This document shows, piece by piece, positions 25,957 through 32,873 of a DNA stretch of 49,196 nt. A program made the position numbers and the translations under genes. Source of the stretch: Ilumatobacteraceae bacterium (GTDB lineage: Bacteria > Actinomycetota > Acidimicrobiia > Acidimicrobiales > Ilumatobacteraceae); NCBI GenBank assembly GCA_025463425.1, contig JAOBWQ010000642.1, positions 1 through 49,196 on the forward strand. The letters are read 5' to 3'. The notes below the pieces were generated by a model that did no database searches, had not been told where the DNA came from, and saw nothing but the letters and a program-made list of their open reading frames with translations. The first letter of the stretch is position 1. Each line of letters begins with the position of its first letter.

Positions 25957-28392
25957 GTGAGCTCCGGCGTCAACCCCGCTGCGGTGCTCTGGGCGCGCTC
26001 GATCCTGCGCCGATCGCGAGTGGCCACGATCTTCCTCGCCGTGTTCGCCGGTTTGGTCGGCACTGCGGTGCTCACCTCGTGGGAGTACTCGCGGCGCGCC
26101 GACAGCGTCATCCCGCGCCGGATCGAGGCGCTCCCGCTCCCGGACGGCACCCTGCAGTCGTGCCCTCCGGGCGTCGACCCGGGAACGGACCCCACCGAGT
26201 GCTTCACCCCGACCAACAACCTGACGGCCTTCGCCGCGCTGAAGACCTCCCCGCATCAGGTCGCCGGACGCGTCTATGCGTCCGCCACGGTGGCGATCAC
26301 CGGAGCGATCGGAGGCAGGCGCACGACCGACGCTGGCACGCTGCTCGACGAGGATGGCATCCTCGGCAACGGCTACTTCATCAGCGGCCACGCTCCCGAT
26401 CCCGACGATCCCGGAGAGGCGTCAATGTCGGAGAAGGCAGCTGAGATCGTCGGCGTGCGCACCGGTGACTCGCTCGAGGTCGATGCCTGTGCGCCGGGCC
26501 CCTCGGGTGACGACGTGTGTGACGACCACACGACGGTTCGGGTCGTGGGGATCACGCGCAGTGAATCGGACCTGGTGCCCCAGCTCGATCGGCCGACCGG
26601 CGTGGAGCTGACGGTGCCCGCCTTCGGGATCATGGTCAGCAGGGCGTGGTACTTCGCGCACGGCGCGTCGACGAGCTCGTTCGTCACCACCAACTTCAAG
26701 CTCGCGCCCGGATCCACGCTCGACGATGTGCGTGTCGATCTCGCCCGATCGTTGTCGGGTTGGGCCGTGCTGCTGACCGCCTATGAGGATTCGCCCCGTT
26801 TCACGGCCCTGCGCCGCTCCACGTCGCTCCAGGGCTACTCGTTCGAGCTGGTCGCAGTCATCCTGCTCCTGGCCGGAATGCTCTTCGTGGGGCAGACGAT
26901 CCTGCGCCAGATCCGCCGCGAGTTGAGCGACCGCCGGATCGTGGTGGCGATGGGCTCCGGACGGCGGCTCCCGTTCGTCGTAGCTGCGATCCGGTTCTCG
27001 CCCATCGTGATCGGGGCGACGCTGATCTCGGTCGTCGGAGCGCTCGTGCTGTCGTCGAGCGGTCCGACGGGCATCGCCGGCCGTGCCGAGGTCCAGCCCG
27101 GCTTTCGCTTCGATGCAACGGTCGTCCTCGGTGGTGCCGCCCTTTCGGTCATCGCGTTGTCGGCGATGGTGGCGCTGGCGACGGCGGTCACCGTTCGCGA
27201 ACGACCGAGCGCCGGCCGACGTCCCCGAGCCGGAGCGCTCAGCGCGAGCATCGGTTCTGCAGCGTTGCGGGTGGGGACACGTCGATACGCGCGCGGCCTG
27301 GTCATCGCCGTGATCGGCACCACGGTCGGCATCGCCAGCGTCGCGACTGCAGCGATCGTGGTGGGCAGCCTGGCTCGCGTCGATGCGGACTCGGCGCGGT
27401 ATGGCGCGCCGTGGGACTACGCCGTGGCGACCTCTGGAGATCCCGCATCTGTCGCAGCCGGTGTCGCGGCGGCGAAGGCGGATCCGTACCTGACCGATCT
27501 CGCCCTGGTCACCGCCAGCGGGCCCTTCCAACTGCCCGGTGTGGCGACGTTCTGGGCCGTGAGCATGCAGCCCCAACGTGGGTCGATGGGACCGACGGTC
27601 GTCAGCGGCCGGCCACCGACCGCTGATGACGAGATCGCGATCGCCCCGCTCACGATGCGCGCCATGGGCTTGCACATCGGTGACTCGCTGACCAGCTTGC
27701 CCACGTTGCTCGGCGACGATTCGGACGGCAGTGCGCCTGGTTCCGTCGGTCCGTTCTCGGTGGTCGGGGAGGTGCTCGTCGGCGCGGTCGACCCCAGTGT
27801 CGGACCGGGCAACGGGGTGATCGTCACCGAAGCAGTGCGCAGCAGGATCGACACCGCCGGGTCGCCGTACCTCGTCGTGCGTACGAACCCGACGATGTCG
27901 CGGACCGAGGTGATCGATCACCTCGTCGCGACCTACGGCTCGGCGGTGGTGCTGCCGGGCCGGCAGGACGATCTCCGCAACCTCGATCGAGTTGCCTCGT
28001 CGCCGTGGATCGTCGCCTGGCTGATCGTCGCCCTCGCCCTCGCGGCAGTGGGCCACGCGCTGGTGACGAGCGTCCGTCGTCGACGACGCGAGCTCGCGGT
28101 CCTGCGCAGCCTCGGCTTCACGAGCACGCAGGTGATCGGTTCGATCGTGTGGCGCTCGGTTCTCGTCGCCCTGACCGCCGTGCTGATCGGCGTCCCGCTC
28201 GGCATCGTGGCCGGGCGGTGGACGTGGGGCCGCGTTGTCCGTGATGTCGGTCTCGCTTCCGGTGCCGTGCTGCCAGGACCGTGGATCGCGGCCGTCATCG
28301 CAGGTGTGCTCGTGATCATCCCGGTGCTGTCGCTGTGGCCGGGCGTCCGCGCCGCGCGGACCCCCCTCGTCGAGGCGCTGCGCACGGAATAG
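25957..28392 (+). CDS. FtsX-type ABC transporter permease
   Basis: Permease of 811 residues with two FtsX units: an N-terminal helix (about 18-40), a large extracytoplasmic domain, three central helices around residues 300-410, a second N-terminal helix (RGLVIAVIGTTVGIASVATAA), a second extracytoplasmic domain, and three terminal helices ending in LVEALRTE. The segment VRRRRRELAVLRSLGFTSTQV is the cytoplasmic loop characteristic of the superfamily. GTG start lies 13 bases after the kinase stop. Motif-level similarity to the divergent permease at 18202-20562 (GRPPTADDEIAIAPLTMRAMGLHIGDS) marks them as paralogs that may share the one ATPase. Confidence 0.92.
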   Translation: MSSGVNPAAVLWARSILRRSRVATIFLAVFAGLVGTAVLTSWEYSRRADSVIPRRIEALPLPDGTLQSCPPGVDPGTDPTECFTPTNNLTAFAALKTSPHQVAGRVYASATVAITGAIGGRRTTDAGTLLDEDGILGNGYFISGHAPDPDDPGEASMSEKAAEIVGVRTGDSLEVDACAPGPSGDDVCDDHTTVRVVGITRSESDLVPQLDRPTGVELTVPAFGIMVSRAWYFAHGASTSSFVTTNFKLAPGSTLDDVRVDLARSLSGWAVLLTAYEDSPRFTALRRSTSLQGYSFELVAVILLLAGMLFVGQTILRQIRRELSDRRIVVAMGSGRRLPFVVAAIRFSPIVIGATLISVVGALVLSSSGPTGIAGRAEVQPGFRFDATVVLGGAALSVIALSAMVALATAVTVRERPSAGRRPRAGALSASIGSAALRVGTRRYARGLVIAVIGTTVGIASVATAAIVVGSLARVDADSARYGAPWDYAVATSGDPASVAAGVAAAKADPYLTDLALVTASGPFQLPGVATFWAVSMQPQRGSMGPTVVSGRPPTADDEIAIAPLTMRAMGLHIGDSLTSLPTLLGDDSDGSAPGSVGPFSVVGEVLVGAVDPSVGPGNGVIVTEAVRSRIDTAGSPYLVVRTNPTMSRTEVIDHLVATYGSAVVLPGRQDDLRNLDRVASSPWIVAWLIVALALAAVGHALVTSVRRRRRELAVLRSLGFTSTQVIGSIVWRSVLVALTAVLIGVPLGIVAGRWTWGRVVRDVGLASGAVLPGPWIAAVIAGVLVIIPVLSLWPGVRAARTPLVEALRTE

Positions 28393-28413
28393 GGGTTCAG
28401 CGATGCGTGCTGT

Positions 28414-28830
28414 TCATCCGGGGCGGAAGGTGGGATCGCCGGCGTTCTCCCACAGCCGGCGAAGGATCCGCCCGCCGAACTCGTCCTTGTTGACGTACGC
28501 CGCCGCGCCCGATGTGCGTGCGCTGGGCGGGAGATCGCCGAGCTCGTACGTCGACAGCAGCACGATCATCGTCTCCGGGTGCGCGCCGGCGATCCGCGTG
28601 GTGGCCTCGATGCCGTCGATCCCGCCCATGTTGATGTCCATCAGGACCACCTGCGGACGCAGGGCGTCGACCATCTCGATCGCCGCCTCGCCGGACTCGG
28701 CTTCGGCAACGACCTCGAACCCCGCGAGGCGATCGACGACGGCACGAGCCGCCTCGCGGAACGGCGGCTGATCATCGACGACGAGCACGGTGACGTTCCC
28801 GGAGGTGGAGACCCGCGGCGTCTCACTCAT
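28414..28830 (-). CDS. Stand-alone receiver-domain response regulator
   Basis: Protein of 138 residues made of a single receiver domain and no output domain. The acidic pair is VVDDQ, the phospho-acceptor Asp is in VLMDINMGGIDG, the Thr/Ser switch is in LLST, and the conserved Lys is in YVNKDE. Single-domain regulators act through protein contacts or as phosphate sinks. The ATG overlaps the stop of the upstream NarL-type regulator by four bases (ATGA), so the two are co-translated. It converges with the FtsX permease with a 21-base gap. Confidence 0.9.
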   Translation of the reverse strand: MSETPRVSTSGNVTVLVVDDQPPFREAARAVVDRLAGFEVVAEAESGEAAIEMVDALRPQVVLMDINMGGIDGIEATTRIAGAHPETMIVLLSTYELGDLPPSARTSGAAAYVNKDEFGGRILRRLWENAGDPTFRPG

Positions 28831-29504
28831 CTCGGAGCACCTCGCTCGGCGGCGAGGTAGAGCAGCACCGCTTTGACGCGGCGGTTGAGATCGGGCTCCT
28901 CGGTGAGGCCGAGCTTGGAGAAGATCGAGTTCGAGTGCTTCTCGATGGCACGCGCAGAGAGGAACAGGGTGTTGGCGATCGCAATGTTCGATTTGCCCGA
29001 GGCGATCTCGGCGAGGATCTCGCGCTCGCGGTTCGTCAGTTGATCGATCGGTGAGCGCGGCTTGCGCGCCCGAGCCGAAACCAGCTCCTCGACGATCTTC
29101 GGGTCCACCACCGAGCCGCCGTTGGCAACCGCTTCGATCGCGAACAGCACCTCGTCGACGTCGGCGACGCGGTCCTTCAACAGGTAGGCGCGCCCGTCGG
29201 AGCCATCCTCGAACAGGGCATGCGCGTAGCCGGGTGTGGCGTACTGCGACAGGACCACGACGCCGATGCGTGGGTGATGTTCGCGCATCCACCGTGCCGC
29301 CTGGATGCCCTCGTCGGTGAAGGTCGGCGGCATGCGGATGTCGGTCAACACCACGTCGGGTGACTCTGCATCGACGAGGGCGACGAGATCGTCGTACGAA
29401 CCGCACGTGCCGATCAGGTCGATGTCGTCGACCTGTGCGAACAGACGGGCCAACCCCTCGCGCAACAGCACGTTGTCTTCTGCCAGGAGCAGACGGATCG
29501 CCAC
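28827..29504 (-). CDS. NarL/FixJ-type response regulator with LuxR helix-turn-helix
   Basis: Protein of 225 residues. Residues 1-125 are a receiver domain (LAEDN, phospho-acceptor in LTDIRMPP, YLLKD). The C-terminus is a LuxR-type DNA-binding domain with LTNREREILAEIASGKSNIAIANTL split as the usual four-helix unit, and ARAIEKHSNSIFSKLGL as the recognition part. Its receiver resembles that of the cyclase fusion at 21709 (both have DIRMPP followed by a short insert). The GTG at 29504 is chosen because TACCAT lies six bases upstream; the frame extends further 5' without protein character. Likely partner: the histidine kinase at 23901. Confidence 0.92.
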   Translation of the reverse strand: MAIRLLLAEDNVLLREGLARLFAQVDDIDLIGTCGSYDDLVALVDAESPDVVLTDIRMPPTFTDEGIQAARWMREHHPRIGVVVLSQYATPGYAHALFEDGSDGRAYLLKDRVADVDEVLFAIEAVANGGSVVDPKIVEELVSARARKPRSPIDQLTNREREILAEIASGKSNIAIANTLFLSARAIEKHSNSIFSKLGLTEEPDLNRRVKAVLLYLAAERGAPR

Positions 29505-29510
29505 GCCGTG

Positions 29511-29516
29511 ATGGTA
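29511..29516 (-). promoter_or_regulatory. -10-like hexamer TACCAT, leaderless promoter candidate
   Basis: On the minus strand TACCAT is followed by six bases and the GTG at 29504. It is divergent from the lipoprotein promoter candidate at 29621. Confidence 0.45.
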
Positions 29517-29620
29517 CCGAACCCGGTCCGTGCCGCCAGGGTGGGTAGCCACACTTGGTGGGACGCAGGTAACACCAGACATGTGCGGTCACCCCCCTGT
29601 TCGAGCGCCCGTTCGATCCG

Positions 29621-29626
29621 TACCGT
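29621..29626 (+). promoter_or_regulatory. -10-like hexamer TACCGT, leaderless promoter candidate
   Basis: TACCGT is followed by seven bases and the ATG at 29634, the same spacing as at 6449 and 9072. Confidence 0.45.
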
Positions 29627-29633
29627 CGAAGAC

Positions 29634-30512
29634 ATGATCAACCTTCGCAACCGCCGCCGGCCCGCCCTCTCGATCGGCGTCGTCGCTGCGCTGTCGGTCG
29701 CCGCCAACGGGTGCGGCAGCGATGCCAAGACCGCCGCGACGACCGCCGCAACAGCATCCCCGAACACTGCTGCGCTGACCACCGCGAGATCGGCCGCCGC
29801 CGTGGCCACGACCGAAGCTGTCGCCACGACGGACGCACCAGACGCGACCGACGAGACGGCGACGCCGGCTGCGTTCGATGGGACCGCCTACTGCCGTGCC
29901 GAGGTGGCGCTGGAGTCGGCGTCGTCCGCCGCCGGCGATCCGTCCGAGGATCCAGTGGGCTTCGCCACAGCGCTGCTGCCGCTCGCCCAAGCGTCACAAG
30001 CGGCTGCCCCGGCCGAGCTCGCCGCAACGTTCGCCACCGAGACGGCCTTGCTCCAACAGGTGATCGACATCAAGGACGCCGACGTCCTCAACTCGCTCGA
30101 CGTCTTGACCGTGCACGCGTTCGATGCCGCCAACTGCGCGTGGACGGGTGAGGAAGTGACTCTCGAGAGCTACATGTTCGACAACCTGCCATCAACACTT
30201 GGCGCCGGCGACTACGACTTCGAGGTCAACAACACCTCCACCGAGGCGCATCTGCTGCTGATCGTGAAGAGGAAGGCCGGCGTGACCGATTCCTGGGACG
30301 AGCTGCTGGCATCAGCCGATGGACAGGACAAGGTCGACACTGTCGCCGCAGCGTTCACCGCTCCCGGCGGGAGCGCCTACGCAGTGACCCACCTCGACGC
30401 TGGCGAGTACCTCGCCCTCTGCCCGATCTCGAAGGGCAGCACGGCCGAGACCGAGGGCACCGGCCCGCCGCACTTCACGCTCGGCATGCAGCAGGTCATC
30501 ACGGTCAAGTAG
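29634..30512 (+). CDS. Lipoprotein with cupredoxin-like C-terminal domain
   Basis: Protein of 292 residues. A lipoprotein signal peptide ends in the lipobox AANGC with C27 as the lipidation site. A Thr/Ala-rich linker follows (about 30-80), then a helical domain with two cysteines (YCRAEVALE and NCAWTGEE). The C-terminal about 110 residues (from YMFDNLPSTLGAGDYDFEV) look like a cupredoxin beta-barrel. H206, C263, H280 and M285 are placed as a type 1 copper site would need, and the H280-to-M285 spacing equals that of plastocyanin. The Cys-to-His loop is longer than usual, so copper binding is an inference. It is divergent from the response regulator at 29504. Confidence 0.78.
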   Translation: MINLRNRRRPALSIGVVAALSVAANGCGSDAKTAATTAATASPNTAALTTARSAAAVATTEAVATTDAPDATDETATPAAFDGTAYCRAEVALESASSAAGDPSEDPVGFATALLPLAQASQAAAPAELAATFATETALLQQVIDIKDADVLNSLDVLTVHAFDAANCAWTGEEVTLESYMFDNLPSTLGAGDYDFEVNNTSTEAHLLLIVKRKAGVTDSWDELLASADGQDKVDTVAAAFTAPGGSAYAVTHLDAGEYLALCPISKGSTAETEGTGPPHFTLGMQQVITVK

Positions 30513-30516
30513 TCGG

Positions 30517-30546
30517 CAGTCCGTCCTGGAAGTGAACAGTCCGTCC
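30517..30546. repeat. Direct repeat CAGTCCGTCC, 20-bp period
   Basis: Perfect 10-bp copies at 30517-30526 and 30537-30546, two helical turns apart, ending nine bases before the -35 box of the TetR gene. It could be a binding site for an unidentified protein. Confidence 0.5.
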
Positions 30547-30555
30547 GCTGAGCCG

Positions 30556-30584
30556 TTGACAATCTAAGCCGATTGTCTTACGAT
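30556..30584 (+). promoter_or_regulatory. Promoter of the TetR-TauD operon
   Basis: TTGACA (30556-30561) matches the -35 consensus, followed by a 17-base spacer and TACGAT (30579-30584) as -10. A start six to seven bases on falls at the GTG at 30591, so the mRNA would be leaderless. This is the best sigma-70-type promoter in the window. Confidence 0.7.
30558..30577. promoter_or_regulatory. TetR-type operator, GACAATC inverted repeat
   Basis: GACAATC-TAAGCC-GATTGTC is a perfect 7-bp inverted repeat with a 6-base centre. It covers the last part of the -35 box and the whole spacer, so a bound repressor would block the promoter of the TetR gene itself. Confidence 0.65.
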
Positions 30585-30590
30585 CGCGTC

Positions 30591-31235
30591 GTGGCACGTT
30601 CGGGGGAACCGGCGCGACAAGCGCTCATCGAGCACGCCGAGCGACTGTTCGCCGAGCGTGGGATCGAAGGCGTGTCCCTGCGCGACGTCAGCGCCGCCGC
30701 CGGGCAGCGCAACCACTCCGCGGCGCAGTACCACTTCGGTGACCGTAGGGGCCTGGTCATCGCGGTGTACGAAGCGCGCATGCGCCTGGTCGACGAGCGT
30801 CGTCGCGTGCGTCTGGTCGAGCTCGACACCGATGGCCGGTCCGCCGATCTCGGCGCGCTGGTCGAGGCCGTCGTCGCGCCACTCGTCGAGATCGTCGCCG
30901 AGGCCGACGGCTGGTACGGCCGCTTCCTGGCCCGCACCCGATGGGACACCATGGCGTGGGACGTCGTTGCCCACCTCCCCGAGGCACACAGCATCCTCGA
31001 GGCCGAGCACCGCATCGTCGCGCTCCTCCACGATCTGCCCGATGGCGTGCGACGCAGCCGCGTCGACCAGTTGCTGACGCTGGTCGTCGGCACCATCGCC
31101 GGCTGGGAGTGGTCCCACCATCGCGGCGTGCCGCGCCTGTCACAGCAGGACCTCACCGCTGATCTCGTCTCCACCGCGGTCGCGCTGCTCGGCGCGCCGG
31201 TTCCCACATCACCACTCAGAGGAGTGCACGCATGA
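30591..31235 (+). CDS. TetR-family transcriptional regulator
   Basis: Repressor of 214 residues. The N-terminal DNA-binding domain (about 8-55) contains AERLFAERGIEGVSLRDVSAAAG and the recognition part HSAAQYHFGDRRGLV. The ligand-binding C-terminal domain is helical (residues 60-214). The GTG at 30591 is the start because the -10 hexamer TACGAT ends six bases before it; a TTG six codons upstream would lie inside the promoter. The stop overlaps the ATG of the dioxygenase gene (ATGA), so regulator and enzyme form one operon, controlled by the inverted repeat in the promoter spacer. Confidence 0.92.
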   Translation: MARSGEPARQALIEHAERLFAERGIEGVSLRDVSAAAGQRNHSAAQYHFGDRRGLVIAVYEARMRLVDERRRVRLVELDTDGRSADLGALVEAVVAPLVEIVAEADGWYGRFLARTRWDTMAWDVVAHLPEAHSILEAEHRIVALLHDLPDGVRRSRVDQLLTLVVGTIAGWEWSHHRGVPRLSQQDLTADLVSTAVALLGAPVPTSPLRGVHA

Positions 31236-32152
31236 GCATCACGATCACCGAGCCGTCGACGGTCTTCCATCCCGGGCCCCATCAGCTGGTCCGCACGCCG
31301 GTCGGCTGGCAGGACCTGCCCTACACGAGGTTCACGCTGCAGCCGCTGTCGCCGACGATCGGCGCCGTGGTCAGCGGCGTGTCGATGGCCGACGCCGTCG
31401 ACGCGGAGATGTTCGGCGAGCTCAACCGGGCCCTGCTGGAGTGGAAGGTGCTCTTCTTCCGCAACCAGCACATCACGCCGGCCGAGCACGCGACCTTCGC
31501 CTCGAACTGGGGCGCGCTGGAGAGCCACCCGTTCATCAAGCACCGCAGCGACCAACCCGAGGACATGCCCGAGGTCGTCCGGCTCGCCAAGGGTCCGAAG
31601 ATGGCCGGCTACGAGAACACCTGGCACAGCGACGTCACGTGGCGTCTGACGCCCTCGCTCGGCTCGGTCCTGCGCGCGGTCGAGGTGCCCGAGGTCGGCG
31701 GCGACACGCTCTGGGCCGACATGGGCGCCGCATACGACGGCCTGAGCGATGCCACCAAGGAACGGATCGACGGCCTGCTCGCCGAGCACGACTGGATCAA
31801 CAGCTTCGGCCGAGGCATGGATCCCGCCACCCGCGACGCGTTACGCCCCGACTTCCCGGCCGTGCACCACCCGGTCGTGCGCACCCATCCTGAGACCGGA
31901 CGCAAGACGCTGTACGTCAACCAGGCGTTCACTCAGCACATCGTCGGCATGGACCCGGACGAGAGCCGTGACCTGCTCGAACACCTCTACCTGCGCGCCG
32001 CCTACCCGGAGTTCCAGTGCCGCTTCCACTGGCAGGCCGGCGACGTCGCGTTCTGGGACAACCGCTCGACCCAGCACTACGCGACGTCGGACTACTTCCC
32101 GCAGACTCGCGTGATGGAGCGGATCACCGTCGTCGGTGACCGGCCGGTCTGA
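31232..32152 (+). CDS. TauD/TfdA-family Fe(II)/2-oxoglutarate dioxygenase
   Basis: Protein of 306 residues, the usual length. The iron ligands are H132 and D134 (in WHSDVTW) and H282 (in STQHYATSDY); the Arg in RVMERITV near the C-terminus fits the 2-oxoglutarate carboxylate contact. The family hydroxylates substrates such as taurine, alkyl sulfates or chlorinated phenoxy acids, with release of the heteroatom group. No sulfonate transporter or sulfur gene is nearby, so the substrate is open. AGAGGAG lies about seven bases before the ATG, which overlaps the TetR stop. The stop is directly adjacent to the stop of the convergent TetR gene at 32153. Confidence 0.93.
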   Translation: MSITITEPSTVFHPGPHQLVRTPVGWQDLPYTRFTLQPLSPTIGAVVSGVSMADAVDAEMFGELNRALLEWKVLFFRNQHITPAEHATFASNWGALESHPFIKHRSDQPEDMPEVVRLAKGPKMAGYENTWHSDVTWRLTPSLGSVLRAVEVPEVGGDTLWADMGAAYDGLSDATKERIDGLLAEHDWINSFGRGMDPATRDALRPDFPAVHHPVVRTHPETGRKTLYVNQAFTQHIVGMDPDESRDLLEHLYLRAAYPEFQCRFHWQAGDVAFWDNRSTQHYATSDYFPQTRVMERITVVGDRPV

Positions 32153-32749
32153 TCACTTCGTGCGGAGCCCTCCGGCGATGCCGACATCGATGCCGGCGAG
32201 CACACTGTCGACGACGGCTGCGATGAGCTCGTTCGTCAGGGGCATGCGCCGGACGAGCTTGGTGTAGACGAGGGGTCCCGACAGCAGGGTGACGGTCAGG
32301 TCGACGTCGAGATCGGCGGACACCTCGCCGCGCGCGATCGCCCGTTCCAGCACCTCAGTGGCGAAGCGGCGCTTCTGATCGGTCTGCGCGCGCACCAGAC
32401 GATTGAGCTCCGGGTCGCGCTGGGCGGCGTCCATGAGCGACATCATCATGTCGCCCAGGCGGCCTTCGTAGGAGGCCTTGGTCATCCCGCTGAAGCAGGA
32501 GATGAGGTCCTCTCGCAACGAGCCGCTGTCGGTGACGAGAGGGATCGAGGTACATGCGTGCACGGCCTCGACCACGAGGACCTGCTTGCTCGGGAAGTGG
32601 CGGTAGATCGTCGACTTGGCGACGCCGGACCGGTTGGCCACCTCGTCGATCGACAACCGCTCGACTCCAACCGCGGCAACGAGCTCGACGGTGGCGTCGA
32701 GCACCTGTTCGCGGACTCGCTCCGCACGGGAGACAGCTGGGGTCACCAT
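32153..32749 (-). CDS. TetR/AcrR-family regulator of the MFS exporter
   Basis: Protein of 198 residues. The DNA-binding domain (about 8-55) reads VLDATVELVAAVGVERLSIDEVA, then SGVAKSTIYRHFPSKQVLVV, the classic TetR recognition helix. The C-terminal part (RAQTDQKRRFATEVLERAIARGEV) resembles TetR_C11-type domains. The gene is divergent from the DHA2 exporter with a 124-base gap that holds one perfect and one imperfect palindrome of the same type, so repression of both genes is expected. Start: ATG 32749, or GTG one codon on, which has the better spacing (five bases) from GGAG. Confidence 0.93.
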   Translation of the reverse strand: MVTPAVSRAERVREQVLDATVELVAAVGVERLSIDEVANRSGVAKSTIYRHFPSKQVLVVEAVHACTSIPLVTDSGSLREDLISCFSGMTKASYEGRLGDMMMSLMDAAQRDPELNRLVRAQTDQKRRFATEVLERAIARGEVSADLDVDLTVTLLSGPLVYTKLVRRMPLTNELIAAVVDSVLAGIDVGIAGGLRTK

Positions 32750-32767
32750 CGCTCCGGAAGCGTAGCG
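32750..32767. promoter_or_regulatory. Second, imperfect operator overlapping the TetR promoter
   Basis: CGCTCCGGAAGCGTAGCG has the same outer arms (CGCT/AGCG) and 18-bp length as the main palindrome, with six of nine pairs matching. It overlaps the TetR ribosome site and a TACGCT -10 candidate on the minus strand (32759-32764). Confidence 0.5.
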
Positions 32768-32815
32768 GTTTTCTGTGGGCCCGGGATCGTGAACCGCAAA
32801 TGAACGGAAACGTGG

Positions 32816-32844
32816 TTGTGCGCGCTCGGATCGATCGCTACGGT
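32816..32844 (+). promoter_or_regulatory. Promoter candidate for the MFS exporter
   Basis: TTGTGC (32816-32821) and TACGGT (32839-32844) are 17 bases apart; the -10 lies inside the palindrome. AAGGAGG follows at 32860-32866, seven bases before the ATG. Confidence 0.45.
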
Positions 32845-32855
32845 ACCGTAGCGAT
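32834..32855. promoter_or_regulatory. 22-bp perfect palindrome, operator of the exporter
   Basis: The perfect palindrome has core CGCTACGGTACCGTAGCG at 32836-32853 and two further matching pairs outside it. It covers the -10 region of the exporter promoter, as expected for a TetR operator. Confidence 0.75.
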
Positions 32856-32873
32856 TCGCAAGGAGGCGCCGAC

